Shown here one piece after another: positions 9,614-19,165 of a stretch of 64,000 nt of DNA. The position numbers and the translations under genes were made by a program. The stretch is from NCBI GenBank assembly GCA_905480605.1, contig CAJQRD010000003.1, positions 1 through 64,000 of the forward strand, in the 5' to 3' direction. Source of the DNA: an uncultured Saprospiraceae bacterium (lineage in GTDB: Bacteria; Bacteroidota; Bacteroidia; Chitinophagales; Saprospiraceae). Positions within the stretch are counted from its first letter, which is position 1; every line of letters begins with the position of its first letter. Below the pieces are notes generated by a model. The model was not told the DNA's origin, did not search any database, and saw only the letters and a program-made list of their open reading frames with translations.

Positions 9614-11017
9614 ATGAAAAACATATTTCTCATATTATTTGGCTTGCTCTTTGGTCAGATGTATGCACAAATAGATTCACATTATTGGACACATCAATAT
9701 GGAGCCAAAGGTTTGTTATTGAACGGTGCTGTAATAGCTTCATCTGAAGATGAAACCAACATTTTCTATAACCCTGGTGCTATTGGTCAGGATGATAACC
9801 TTGGTTTTGCATTCTCTTTTCTTTCACCAACTTACGCAAATCTCCAAGCCAATAATTTCTTGGGAGATAATACTTCATTAACCGATAGTGGTCATGATTT
9901 CTCACCTGGCTTTGCAGCTGTTCGTTGGCAACCATTTAACAATAAAAAATTGACATTAGGCATCGCTTCTTTTGAACGGTTTAAGTCAGACATTAATTTC
10001 GAAAATCGTATCACAGATCAAGTTAATGAAACTGGATTTTTTGTCTTACGTGCTGATCTTGACCTTAAAAGAAAAATATCTGAAGATTGGTTTGGAGTAG
10101 GCTTATCATATAACATAACAGACAATTTTGGATTCGGTGTGTCACAATTTTCAGCTTGGCACAGCCAAAGATTAGATGTTAAATTAATCAAAGAAATTTT
10201 CACAACTATTAACCCTCAATCTGTAGTCGCTTCTTGGCGTTCAGATTTTAGTTATAATATATCAACGTATAGCGGATGGGTGACCAAACTTGGGGTGTCT
10301 TTTAAAATAGACAGCATTAGATTGGGTGCTACATTAACTACACCAACTTATGGTATTTTAAAATCAAGTGCCAAATATCGGCTAGATGACCAACGTACAA
10401 TAAAAGAAGATAACCTAAATTATGTTATTTCTAATAGGAATGACACCAACCTTAACAATTATAGAACACCCTGGTCAATTGGATTTGGCACAGAATATCT
10501 TTTGGGTAAAGTCGTAGTATCCTTTAGTTGTGAATACTTTTCGAAAATTAATGAATACACAGTTTTTAGCGAAGTAGATGATAGTTTTAATGGCTCTACA
10601 ACTGGAGATGCTGAAGTAGTTGTAAATGTAAAAAGTAAGAACCTGGCTGTTTTCAATTTTGCAGGAGGAATTCAAATCAAAAAAAGTGATAAAGTAACTT
10701 TACTCGGCGGATTTAGAACAGATTTCAATCAAGATAACAGTTTACTGCTAAATGACAGTGCTGAGTATCTTGGATCAGCACCTGATATTTTCCACATTTC
10801 TGGAGGAGCTATGTTTATCTATGGAAAAAACGTATTTTCAATTGGAGTAGACTTGGGGTATGGCGCTAGAAGTGGTGCACCACAATTCATAGACTTTAGT
10901 GATGTCAATATTGATAACCTTTTTTCTTTCAGTGGGAAAAATAATGTGTCCAACAATTTTTATTCGGTTATGTTATTTATTACCTATGACTTTATTTTTG
11001 CGTCCAGAGGTGAGTGA
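9614..11017 (+). CDS. FadL/OmpP1-like outer-membrane protein
   Basis: A 467-residue outer-membrane protein with a signal peptide (MKNIFLILFGLLFGQMYAQ). The early NGAVIASSEDETNIFYNPGAIG block is the conserved N-terminal hatch segment of the FadL/TodX/OmpP1 group, whose members carry hydrophobic compounds across the outer membrane. The rest is amphipathic beta-strand pattern with an aromatic-ending tail (YSVMLFITYDFIFA). The last codons run into a GC-rich repeat patch, so the true C-terminus may be altered by it. Confidence 0.75.
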   Translation: MKNIFLILFGLLFGQMYAQIDSHYWTHQYGAKGLLLNGAVIASSEDETNIFYNPGAIGQDDNLGFAFSFLSPTYANLQANNFLGDNTSLTDSGHDFSPGFAAVRWQPFNNKKLTLGIASFERFKSDINFENRITDQVNETGFFVLRADLDLKRKISEDWFGVGLSYNITDNFGFGVSQFSAWHSQRLDVKLIKEIFTTINPQSVVASWRSDFSYNISTYSGWVTKLGVSFKIDSIRLGATLTTPTYGILKSSAKYRLDDQRTIKEDNLNYVISNRNDTNLNNYRTPWSIGFGTEYLLGKVVVSFSCEYFSKINEYTVFSEVDDSFNGSTTGDAEVVVNVKSKNLAVFNFAGGIQIKKSDKVTLLGGFRTDFNQDNSLLLNDSAEYLGSAPDIFHISGGAMFIYGKNVFSIGVDLGYGARSGAPQFIDFSDVNIDNLFSFSGKNNVSNNFYSVMLFITYDFIFASRGE

Positions 11018-11140
11018 TGTTCACTGCGTTCGCTTGACGGTCGCTTCACTTGACGGGCGTTCGCTTTACGGTCGCTTACTTCGTGTGCTTGGCGGTCGTT
11101 CACTGCGATCTCTTTGCGGGCTCTTCGCTTCTTTTGCTTT
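11010..11140. repeat. GC-rich degenerate tandem repeat
   Basis: About 130 bp built of imperfect 15-23-bp units resembling TTCGCTTGACGGTCGC, repeated roughly five to six times. Its base composition is strikingly GC-rich against the AT-rich surroundings. It overlaps the last codons of the FadL-like gene and ends before the hydrolase gene. It has no recognisable terminal inverted repeats. Confidence 0.7.
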
Positions 11141-11213
11141 GTGATAAACATTAATTATATATTTTCGTTATTTGAAATAGTCTTAGGAATTAGTTATTTA
11201 AAAACTGATATGA

Positions 11214-11975
11214 ATGCTTAATTATAAAGAATACGGATCGGGAGAACCTATTATTGTTTTGCATGGTCTGCTTGGTATGTTGGACAATTGGCATTCATTT
11301 GCTAAAAAACTCGGAGAAGACTATTGGGTCATTTCTGTGGACCAACGCAATCATGGCAAGTCCTTTCATTCAGAGGATTTTGATTATAACTTATTGAGCT
11401 CAGACTTGATGACATTGCTCGAAGAGATGCACATACCTAGTTGTCATGTTTTAGGTCACTCAATGGGAGGAAAAACAGTAATGCAGTTTTTAAATGATTA
11501 TCCTGATGTTGTAGACAAAGCCATTGTTGTTGATATCAGTCCGAAAATGTACGAAGGTGGTCATGAGATGATTTTTGAGGCTTTAAAAAGTGTTGACCTC
11601 AACAAAATTAAAAGCCGGAAAAATGTACAAGATATTTTGATGGAAAGTATACAAAGCATAGGAGTTGTGCACTTTTTAATGAAAAATCTGAGCCGAAAAC
11701 CTGAAGGTGGTTTTGAATGGAAAGCCAATGTTCAGGTTTTGGATAAACAATATGATTCTATAAAAGCGGGTATTTCTTTTGATGAAATTATTGAAACACC
11801 AACTTTATTTATAAAAGGAGAAAAATCGGGCTATATCAATGAAGAAGATGAAGTCCTAATCTCAGAGCAATTTGAAGAAGTAAAAGTGATCACCATCGAA
11901 AATGCAGGCCATTGGGTCCATGCTGATCAGCCAGAAGCCTTGCTAAATACCGTTAAAGATTTTTTAAAGACGTAA
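11214..11975 (+). CDS. Alpha/beta-hydrolase (YbfF-type esterase)
   Basis: A 253-residue cytosolic alpha/beta-hydrolase. Seen: oxyanion-hole HGLLG motif near residue 18, VDQRNHGKS, the nucleophile elbow GHSMGG, and the late GHWVHADQPE carrying the catalytic histidine. The overall pattern matches the YbfF/acyl-CoA esterase-like branch. The natural substrate is unknown. It stands alone, after the repeat patch and before the S41 protease gene. Confidence 0.85.
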   Translation: MLNYKEYGSGEPIIVLHGLLGMLDNWHSFAKKLGEDYWVISVDQRNHGKSFHSEDFDYNLLSSDLMTLLEEMHIPSCHVLGHSMGGKTVMQFLNDYPDVVDKAIVVDISPKMYEGGHEMIFEALKSVDLNKIKSRKNVQDILMESIQSIGVVHFLMKNLSRKPEGGFEWKANVQVLDKQYDSIKAGISFDEIIETPTLFIKGEKSGYINEEDEVLISEQFEEVKVITIENAGHWVHADQPEALLNTVKDFLKT

Positions 11976-12056
11976 TCGGAAACCACTTTTGTACTAATTG
12001 CATTGTTATAAGTATTATACTTGTGTTTCATTGATTTAATGTCTCAATAGTTCGAG

Positions 12057-13715
12057 ATGTTTTTTAATTATATAAATGGTTTTTCTATGAAAATTGCACG
12101 AATTGCACTTTTAGCTTGTGTTTTTATTGGTATTTCTGCTACAACATTTAAAAATGACAAACTGTATGAAATAACTAAAAACATTGAGATTTTTATAAAT
12201 GTTTATAAGGAATTGAATGCCAATTATGTCGATGATCTTGATCCAAGTGAATTGATGAAAGTCGGATTGGATGCCATTGTGGGTTCATTAGATCCGTACA
12301 CAAATTATATTTCTGAATCTCAAGTATCTTCTTATCGTTTAAATACCGAAGGAACTTATGATGGAATTGGGGCAATAGTAAAAATGGTAGATGATTATGT
12401 TACAATTATTGAACCGCATGAAGACAGTCCTGTTTTAAAGGCTGGGTTGCAAGCTGGGGATCAAATTATAGGTATTGAGGGAAATCCAACAGACGGAAAA
12501 TCATTAGAAGATGTTACTAATTTTTACAGAGGAGTTGCAGGTACCTCTGTACGTATGAAAATCAGAAGAAAAGGAACAGAAGATTTTAATGTAGATATAA
12601 AGAGATCTGCAGTCAACATTCCTAATGTACCCTATTCTGGTTTTGTCGAAGAAGGAATTGGCTATATTTCACTGACTACGTTTACTGCTGATGCTGGTAA
12701 AAACATTAGAATAGCTTATAAAGAATTAAAGGACGAAAACAGCAATTTGAAAGGACTCATACTTGATTTGAGAGATAATGGAGGTGGTCTTTTACGTGAA
12801 GCAATTGGAATTTCTAATATTTTTGTTCCTCAGAATAAGGAAGTTGTAAGTGTAAAAAGCAAGGTTCGAGACAGAGATGAGACTTATAGAACTTTAGCGG
12901 CGCCATTAGATTTAGAGATTCCATTGATTGTTTTAATCAACAAAAGCTCCGCTTCTGCATCAGAGATTGTTTCTGGTGTTATGCAAGATCTGGACCGTGG
13001 TGTACTTATGGGTCAAAGAAGTTATGGTAAAGGATTGGTGCAAAACACCAAAGAGGTTGGTTACAATTCACGTGTAAAAATCACAACGTCTAAATACTAT
13101 ATCCCAAGTGGCCGATGCATCCAAAGTGTGGAGTACAAAGATGGTGAACCAGTAGATATCGCTGATGACAAAAGGTCAAAATTCAAAACAGCAGGCGGCA
13201 GAACAGTACTTGATGGCGGTGGAGTTACACCTGATATCATTTTACCAGTTGAGAAAAAATCAGATGTCTTGAATGGTCTAAATAATCAATTTATGGTTTT
13301 CAAGTTTGCAAATGAGTATTTTGAAACTATGGATACTTCACAAATTGAAGATGAAATCACGTTTACTGATTTTGATGCCTTTAAGTTATTTGTAAATAAA
13401 GCCAATTTTGAATATGAAACACCAGCTCAGAAGGCTTTGAAACAGGCTAAAGAAAAATTAGAGTCCGAAGATAGGAATGCCTTGTCTGCTCAAATTGAAA
13501 GTATAAATGCAAGTATTGAGGCAAGCAAGCAAAAGGCTTTAGATGCTGCGAAACAAGAAATCATTAATGACATTGAAATTACTTTGGCTACACGTATTTT
13601 TTATTCAAAAGGTCGTGTGTTCCAAAAATTGAAGAATGACAAAGATATCGATGCAGCAATAGAGCTATTTGGAGATATGGATAAATATTACAGGACATTA
13701 GGCACATTCAGGTGA
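12057..13715 (+). CDS. S41 family C-terminal processing peptidase (CtpA type)
   Basis: A 552-residue membrane-anchored or periplasmic protease. After a hydrophobic N-terminus come a PDZ domain (GIGAIVKMVDDYVTIIEPHEDSPVLKAGLQAGD) and the S41 core with LDLRDNGGG, KSSASASEI (catalytic serine) and SYGKGLVQ (catalytic lysine). A Lys/Glu-rich helical tail follows. The annotated ATG at 12057 may be extended; MKIARIALL at 12087 is the more typical signal-peptide start. It is the shorter CtpA-like paralogue of the Prc-type protease at 2885-5116. Confidence 0.9.
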   Translation: MFFNYINGFSMKIARIALLACVFIGISATTFKNDKLYEITKNIEIFINVYKELNANYVDDLDPSELMKVGLDAIVGSLDPYTNYISESQVSSYRLNTEGTYDGIGAIVKMVDDYVTIIEPHEDSPVLKAGLQAGDQIIGIEGNPTDGKSLEDVTNFYRGVAGTSVRMKIRRKGTEDFNVDIKRSAVNIPNVPYSGFVEEGIGYISLTTFTADAGKNIRIAYKELKDENSNLKGLILDLRDNGGGLLREAIGISNIFVPQNKEVVSVKSKVRDRDETYRTLAAPLDLEIPLIVLINKSSASASEIVSGVMQDLDRGVLMGQRSYGKGLVQNTKEVGYNSRVKITTSKYYIPSGRCIQSVEYKDGEPVDIADDKRSKFKTAGGRTVLDGGGVTPDIILPVEKKSDVLNGLNNQFMVFKFANEYFETMDTSQIEDEITFTDFDAFKLFVNKANFEYETPAQKALKQAKEKLESEDRNALSAQIESINASIEASKQKALDAAKQEIINDIEITLATRIFYSKGRVFQKLKNDKDIDAAIELFGDMDKYYRTLGTFR

Positions 13716-13761
13716 TTAGGATTATATCAGATTTCATTCTAAAATTTAATCTAAATAGTTA

Positions 13762-14442
13762 ATGATTACGATTTTAAACCTTGAAACATCAGCTTTGGCT
13801 TGTTCTGTTTCAATTGGTCAAGACGGACAAACATTGATTTCAAAGGCTTCCGACGGTGAATGGAAGCACAGCCGAGAGATTACACTCTTGATAAGAGAAT
13901 GTTTAAGTAAATCAGGTTTATCATTTGACGATATACATGCTATAGCTATAAGTGGAGGCCCTGGTTCTTATACTGGCCTTAGAGTTGGCGCCTCAGCAGC
14001 AAAAGGTATTTGTTATGCCAAAAACATCAAATTGATAGCTGTGAATACCTTAGAGATCATCGCTTTTCCTTTTTCAGATCAAATCACAGAAAATGGATTT
14101 ATCATTCCACTGATAGATGCCAGAAGAGATGAGGTATATTATAATATATATAACAAACAAATGCAATCTCAACTGGAAACCACAAATCTAATATTAGATG
14201 CTTCTAGTTTTGAGGAATATACCTCTGAGGCGGTAATTGTTTGTGGTGATGGAGCTCAAAAATCCATTCCATTGATTCAAAAACCCCAATTTGAATACTT
14301 TCCTTCAAAATCATTGGCTAAAAACATGTCGATGCTGTCTTTTAAGAAATACGGTGCGGGAGAATTTGAAGATATCGCCTACTACAGCCCTTTTTACTTG
14401 AAATTGCCCAATATTACAAAGAGTAAGAAGCAGTTATTTTAA
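13762..14442 (+). CDS. tsaB: tRNA N6-threonylcarbamoyladenosine biosynthesis protein TsaB
   Basis: TsaB is the inactive ASKHA-fold partner of TsaD in the complex that makes t6A37 in ANN-decoding tRNAs. The 226-residue chain shows ILNLETSALACSVSI at the N-terminus, the WKHSREI block, the SGGPGSYTGLRVG loop and the IPLIDARRDEVYY segment, all typical. Length is normal. It is 46 bp after the S41 protease gene and is probably independent of it. Confidence 0.92.
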   Translation: MITILNLETSALACSVSIGQDGQTLISKASDGEWKHSREITLLIRECLSKSGLSFDDIHAIAISGGPGSYTGLRVGASAAKGICYAKNIKLIAVNTLEIIAFPFSDQITENGFIIPLIDARRDEVYYNIYNKQMQSQLETTNLILDASSFEEYTSEAVIVCGDGAQKSIPLIQKPQFEYFPSKSLAKNMSMLSFKKYGAGEFEDIAYYSPFYLKLPNITKSKKQLF

Positions 14443-14758
14443 TTTCATCGTGACATCTTGGTTGTAAAGAACCAAAACCAATATTTAAGCTTCAATACTA
14501 TACTTTGATGAAAATTATGCCTCTCATCTCTGGTTTGAAACCCATAATTCTTACTAAATGTTATAAAACAGACCGAAACAAATAACACTTCTTTCACATA
14601 TAATGGAAACTATCTTACACATTGAGATTGTTATAAAACTGTAAACTGTTGTAAATCAAGGGGTTTTTAATAGGTATTACCCCACATATAAGTTTTTGGT
14701 ACAGTTTTGGTATTAATGCTATTCGTATTAAATCAACTTTATTTTTAAAACTTACCTA
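14443..14758. other. Intergenic region upstream of the first ArsR-type gene
   Basis: No gene is visible. Two features may matter for control of the downstream regulator: an inverted repeat GGGGT (14660-14664) / ACCCC (14679-14683), and a direct repeat TTTTGGTA at 14694-14701 and 14705-14712, with an 11-bp period, about one helical turn. Confidence 0.35.
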
Positions 14759-15097
14759 ATGAGAAATAAGAAAAATGAAACTGTTACCCTTAAAAAAGGA
14801 GCGAGTGATATACAGTTGGATTACGCAGACCTAAGAAAAGCCGTGTTAGTCCTAAGAGCAGTAAATCACAAGTTAAGACAGCGTATCATTGATTTGCTAG
14901 AAAATAGCCAGACGATGACAGTAACTGACATCTATATTAAACTAAGATTAGAGCAGTCAGTGGCTTCTCAACATTTAGCGATTTTGAGAAGAGCCGGCGT
15001 TGTTATAACCGAAAGACAAGGTAAGTTCATTTATTATTCGCTAGATAAAGACAGATTAAATCAGATATCCAAGTTGGTCGAAGACCTTGCTGGATAA
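14759..15097 (+). CDS. ArsR-type winged-helix regulator
   Basis: A 112-residue DNA-binding protein. The winged helix-turn-helix spans roughly residues 30-105, with the recognition helix EQSVASQHLAILRRAGVV and the wing ERQGKFIYYSLD. There are no cysteines arranged for metal binding in the recognition helix, so it is unlikely to be a classical ArsR metal sensor; the signal is unknown. A second paralogue follows 320 bp later. A strong terminator lies just after the stop. Confidence 0.85.
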   Translation: MRNKKNETVTLKKGASDIQLDYADLRKAVLVLRAVNHKLRQRIIDLLENSQTMTVTDIYIKLRLEQSVASQHLAILRRAGVVITERQGKFIYYSLDKDRLNQISKLVEDLAG

Positions 15098-15129
15098 TTT
15101 ATTCTTAATAGGGTAATATTTTTCTCGGT

Positions 15130-15167
15130 AAAAAGTTGTTAGTCATGCTGATTAACAACTTTTTTTA
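15130..15167 (+). terminator. Terminator of the first ArsR-type gene
   Basis: Stem AAAAAGTTGTTA (15130-15141) / TAACAACTTTTT, an 11-base loop and a continuing T run, a near-perfect rho-independent terminator 32 bp after the stop codon. Confidence 0.85.
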
Positions 15168-15307
15168 GTGGCTGCCCTTAATTAAGAAAAACATTTAAAG
15201 AGTTGAATTCCTTATGCGCCCAGCTCCAGAACTGCCATAGAATGATATATATATTGTCTTTTCATACATAAATTACAGATTAAGTTCTTTTTACATATGT
15301 ATACTAC

Positions 15308-15345
15308 TAGATAACATTAGATAACAAATTACATTTTTTTGTAAT
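15308..15345 (+). promoter_or_regulatory. Possible operator region of the second ArsR-type gene
   Basis: Direct repeat TAGATAACA at 15308-15316 and 15318-15326 (10-bp period), then an inverted repeat ATTACA (15328-15333) / TGTAAT (15340-15345). A -7-like CATCTTTG follows at 15374-15381, about 40 bp before the start codon. The arrangement suits an autoregulated winged-helix repressor; this is inference. Confidence 0.35.
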
Positions 15346-15421
15346 ATTTCTTTTTTTCCTCGAAAGATTTCTACATCTTTGTTTTAAGGTCAACAATAAA
15401 AAAAGAAAACTACGTGAACTA

Positions 15422-15727
15422 ATGAATCAAACTAAGGTTAAATTCGATCACCAAAAGCTGCAATACTCTACGGTATTGATGAAAGCTTTAGCGCATCCAC
15501 TACGCTTAAAAATATTGGAATACATTGATAGTCAAGGTATTATTAACGTCAACAAAATCTACAACACTTTAGGTATTGAGCAGTCTGTAACTTCTCAGCA
15601 TTTAAGATTGTTAAGATTAGCTGGAGTTGTAAATGCTAGTAAAGAAGGCAAATACGTACACTACGACATCAATTACGAAGTACTGGCTAAAACTGAAAAG
15701 GCAGTCAATAACTTTTTGGGGAAATAA
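15422..15727 (+). CDS. ArsR-type winged-helix regulator (paralogue)
   Basis: A 101-residue winged-helix protein clearly related to the one at 14759: both share the EQSV(A/T)SQHL(A/R)(I/L)LR(R/L)AGVV recognition helix and a GK(F/Y)xxY wing. Residues 20-30 (ALAHPLRLKILEYI) form the usual ArsR N-terminal helices. It lacks metal-binding cysteines. It is monocistronic. The two genes probably arose by tandem duplication. Confidence 0.85.
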   Translation: MNQTKVKFDHQKLQYSTVLMKALAHPLRLKILEYIDSQGIINVNKIYNTLGIEQSVTSQHLRLLRLAGVVNASKEGKYVHYDINYEVLAKTEKAVNNFLGK

Positions 15728-16044
15728 ACACTCCCCTACTCAAAACTCATTTCACCTCCTCATAAAACTCATTATGGGGATTTCATATTTATTGATATAT
15801 CATATTTTGTATCAATCTTATATGAATACTTTTCCTTTAAAGTATCTATTGTTATTCTCCGCACTAAGAAGATTTAAATAATTTTGCCTTTTTTCGGGTC
15901 AGCCAAGATCTAGATAGCATATTTCCCTACAATTTAATAGTATTATTAAAATCTACTAACACCTTTTATAATATTTTCTGGAATTATCTTTTAAGCAATT
16001 CACATATTGCCTATCAGATTTGTAAGTAAGAGATTTTTTTAATA
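15728..16044. other. Intergenic gap, nothing recognised
   Basis: About 317 bp of AT-rich sequence between the convergent ArsR-type and lspA genes. I see no gene, no tRNA and no convincing terminator. Confidence 0.4.
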
Positions 16045-16719
16045 TCAATCCACAGACTGCTCAGGTATTGTCACCACTGCTTCTGCTTTTTCAATTTTCT
16101 TCTTACCACTTGATAAAAAGTATGATCTATAAAAAACAATTATCAAAAAGACACCCACAGAGATAGCTGCGTCAGCAACATTAAAGACAGGTTTGAAAAA
16201 GGCAAAATTATCACCACCCACAAATGGCATCCAAGAAGGCCAAGTTGAATTGATCAATGGAAAGTAAAACATATCAACTACTGAACCTTGAAGAAAACCT
16301 GCATAACCAGCGTCGGGTAAAAATTGAGCTATCTCACAATGATAACATGATCTCGAAAAAACCAAGCCATAAACTGCACTGTCAATTATATTGCCAATAG
16401 CACCGGCTATAATCAAACCAAAGCTAATTTGCAATCCTAGTGATTCTTTGGATTTGATTATTGCATTAAGAAAGTGGATTAGAAATCCTACCATAATAAT
16501 TCTGAAAATGCTCAATACATATTTTCCAGCAACTCCACCCAGTGTCAACCCAAATGCCATGCCTTCATTTTCGACAAAATGAATTCTTGCCCAATCAAGA
16601 CCTAGTATATTGTACCCACCACCTATGGAGTAATTTAATTTGATATGGATTTTGAGCCATTGATCCAATATAATTACCAATGCTATTATCGCTACTATAA
16701 GTCCTGTTTTCTTCGTCAA
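16045..16719 (-). CDS. lspA: Lipoprotein signal peptidase
   Basis: The inner-membrane aspartic peptidase that removes the signal peptide of acylated prolipoproteins. The 224-residue protein has four membrane segments and both catalytic Asp motifs: GNIIDSAVYG and FNVADAAI. The conserved FVENEGMAFG block is present. It carries an insert between the two Asp motifs (the CEIAQFLPDAGYAG region), typical of Bacteroidota LspA. The DksA/TraR-like gene lies 11 bp upstream on the same strand, so they form an operon. Confidence 0.95.
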   Translation of the reverse strand: MTKKTGLIVAIIALVIILDQWLKIHIKLNYSIGGGYNILGLDWARIHFVENEGMAFGLTLGGVAGKYVLSIFRIIMVGFLIHFLNAIIKSKESLGLQISFGLIIAGAIGNIIDSAVYGLVFSRSCYHCEIAQFLPDAGYAGFLQGSVVDMFYFPLINSTWPSWMPFVGGDNFAFFKPVFNVADAAISVGVFLIIVFYRSYFLSSGKKKIEKAEAVVTIPEQSVD

Positions 16720-16730
16720 AATTTCCGCGT

Positions 16731-17105
16731 TTAATTCTTTTTCTGTTTCGCTACTATACTTAAAGTGGCATGAGGCACTGCTTTCAATCGTTCTTTAGAT
16801 ATCAGCTTACCTGTTTCTCTGCAAACACCATAAACCTTATTGGCAATTCGCAATTTTGCATTATTTAAATGCTGGATATGCTTTTTTTGACGTGCTGCCA
16901 TTTGTTGCAATCTAGAACTTTCGAAAGTACCAGTTCCATCATCTAAGTTTTTAAGCTTTGTACTGCCATTGTCAGCAAGCTCTTTAATTTGTGCAAAATA
17001 GTAATTTAATTCTTCATGTGCTTTTTCAAGTTTTACGTCAATAAGTTGATCAAACTCGTGAAGCTCATCATCCGAATATCTTGTTTTTTCAGTCATAACA
17101 TTCAA
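16731..17105 (-). CDS. DksA/TraR-like coiled-coil protein
   Basis: A 124-residue protein with a helical N-terminal half (HEELNYYFAQIKEL...) and the C-terminal YGVCRETGKLISKERLKAVPHATLS block of DksA/TraR proteins. In this family the C-terminus is a four-cysteine zinc finger; here only one cysteine remains, as in many Bacteroidota homologues. DksA-type proteins bind the secondary channel of RNA polymerase, so a transcriptional role is plausible but not shown. It leads the operon with lspA. Confidence 0.8.
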   Translation of the reverse strand: MNVMTEKTRYSDDELHEFDQLIDVKLEKAHEELNYYFAQIKELADNGSTKLKNLDDGTGTFESSRLQQMAARQKKHIQHLNNAKLRIANKVYGVCRETGKLISKERLKAVPHATLSIVAKQKKN

Positions 17106-17218
17106 ATAGATTACTTAAAAGTATATTATTGGACTAGTTAAATACCCGCATCTTTTGCTCTGCCAGAGTATAAATTGCTATTTATCTTTAATAGATAATA
17201 TGTCTGCTTTAGCGCAAC

Positions 17219-17226
17219 CAAAGATA
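17219..17226 (-). promoter_or_regulatory. Probable -7 element of the dksA-like/lspA operon
   Basis: The minus strand reads TATCTTTG, a full TAnnTTTG match, 114 bp upstream of the DksA-like start. The -33 TTG is not evident. Confidence 0.35.
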
Positions 17227-17379
17227 ATCGCTTTTCATACTTTTATCTTTAAAAATAGATTAATTCCTATATAATATTGTCAAAAATGCCATTTTCTAGC
17301 CTTACCGAATAACTTAAGTAGTTGATTTTCAATTATTTATACTTTATAATTCTGAATTCATGTTTATAAAAAGCAAATT

Positions 17380-19131
17380 ATGAGATTATATATATTGTTT
17401 TTATTTGTTTTCTTAACTGGCCTAAAATCCGGATTTTCTAATCTGATAGAAGAAAAAACATTTATTGATCCAATACTTATGGATCTTTTAAACGATCAAG
17501 ATATAGTAGATTGCTTGATTTCTTTTGACAGAAAAGCAAATGTTTATCCGGCTAAGTTCTTAAAAACAAAACAAGAAAAAGGGAAATTTGTATTTGACAT
17601 TTTGCAAAAAGTAAGTGTTGAATCACAAAAACATATCCTCTTATATTTAGACAAAGAAAAAATTGATTACAATTCATACTATGTTGTGAATGCCATTGCT
17701 GCCAAATTAAATCTAGATCAAATATTAGCGATTTCTGAATTCAATGAAGTAAAAGCTATTGCACACAATCCAACTGTGAGATTAGAAAAGCATATCACAG
17801 AAAACTATACATTATCCAAAGAATTACCAGAACCAGAATGGGGAATCAAAATGATTCAAGCTGATAGTGTTTGGAAGCTAGGATACGAGGGTGACGGTGT
17901 GGTGATAGGTGGTCAAGATACTGGTTTTGAATGGGAGCATCCTGTATTGAAAAATAAGTACAGAGGTCAAAATCAAAACGGGGTTGATCACAATTACAAT
18001 TGGCATGATGCTATTAGAGAAATAAATGAAGGCAGTGAAGATAGTATAAATCCATGTGGACTTAATTCACCTTTTCCATGCGATGACAACAACCATGGTA
18101 CACATACTATGGGAACGATGATTGGTTCTGATTCTATGAATGCAATTGGTGTTGCTCCAAAAGCAAAATGGATTGCTTGTAGAAATATGGAAAGAGGCTT
18201 AGGTAAACCAAGTACTTACATAGAATGCTTTGAGTGGTTTTTGGCGCCGACCAATCTTGATGGTAATTTCCCTGACCCAAATCTAGCTCCTGATGTTATA
18301 AATAACAGTTGGAGTTGTCCTGAAGATGAAGGATGCAATGAAACAAATTGGGAGATGATGGAAGATGCTATTATCAATCTAAAGGCAGCAGGTATTGTAG
18401 TCGTTGTTTCTGCTGGGAATGAAGGGAGAGACGGTTGTGGAACCATAGCCAGGCCTCCTGCAATGTTTGAATCTTCGTTTGCAATTGGAGCAACACGTGC
18501 TAATGATACAATTGCAGCCTTTAGCAGTCGTGGACCAGTTCTTATAGACTCCTCATTTAGATTGAAACCTGATGTTTCTGCACCAGGTCATAACGTAAGA
18601 TCTTGTGTTAGAAATGGAGAGTTTAATAGTTTTTCTGGGACAAGTATGGCTGGGCCTCATGTTGTGGGAGCTGTGGCTTTAATTATAAATGCGAATCCAA
18701 GTCTAAGAGGCAGGGTAGAGATTATTGAAAATATTTTAATTGAAACAGCCGTCAACAAATTTGCAGATATGGATTGCTTTGATTTCTTAGGCCAAAATGC
18801 TCCAAATCATGTTTATGGTGCTGGAAGAATTAATTTATTGAAAGCCGTAGAATTGGCAAGTGTAGTTTCTTCAGTTAAGGATGAAATACCAGAACCATTT
18901 TCTTTTAAGATATATCCAAACCCTGCTTTTGATGTTATCAATATTGATGCTTCTCATTCTCAATTTTCCGATTATAAAATAAGCCTTTTCAATGTTGAAG
19001 GCAAACTTTTAAAAGTCAAATCTGATAGCCCCAAAGCACTTAGCCTGGATGGTCTTGCTAGTGGAATGTATGTTGTGAAGTTAGAAAGTAATATGGGTTC
19101 TGCTTTTGAACGGTTGGTAATTGGGCGGTAA
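17380..19131 (+). CDS. Secreted S8 subtilisin-like protease with T9SS sorting domain
   Basis: A 583-residue exported subtilase. The catalytic triad is visible: Asp180 in GGQDTGF, His239 in NNHGTHTMG, Ser422 in FSGTSMAGPHV. An N-terminal signal peptide and propeptide precede it. The C-terminal 80 residues (FSFKIYPNPAFDVINI ... GLASGMYVVKLES) form a type A sorting domain, so the protein leaves the cell by the type IX secretion system. It is monocistronic. Confidence 0.93.
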   Translation: MRLYILFLFVFLTGLKSGFSNLIEEKTFIDPILMDLLNDQDIVDCLISFDRKANVYPAKFLKTKQEKGKFVFDILQKVSVESQKHILLYLDKEKIDYNSYYVVNAIAAKLNLDQILAISEFNEVKAIAHNPTVRLEKHITENYTLSKELPEPEWGIKMIQADSVWKLGYEGDGVVIGGQDTGFEWEHPVLKNKYRGQNQNGVDHNYNWHDAIREINEGSEDSINPCGLNSPFPCDDNNHGTHTMGTMIGSDSMNAIGVAPKAKWIACRNMERGLGKPSTYIECFEWFLAPTNLDGNFPDPNLAPDVINNSWSCPEDEGCNETNWEMMEDAIINLKAAGIVVVVSAGNEGRDGCGTIARPPAMFESSFAIGATRANDTIAAFSSRGPVLIDSSFRLKPDVSAPGHNVRSCVRNGEFNSFSGTSMAGPHVVGAVALIINANPSLRGRVEIIENILIETAVNKFADMDCFDFLGQNAPNHVYGAGRINLLKAVELASVVSSVKDEIPEPFSFKIYPNPAFDVINIDASHSQFSDYKISLFNVEGKLLKVKSDSPKALSLDGLASGMYVVKLESNMGSAFERLVIGR

Positions 19132-19165
19132 TTTATTTAATGATTAATAAGGAATAATTAAAAGA

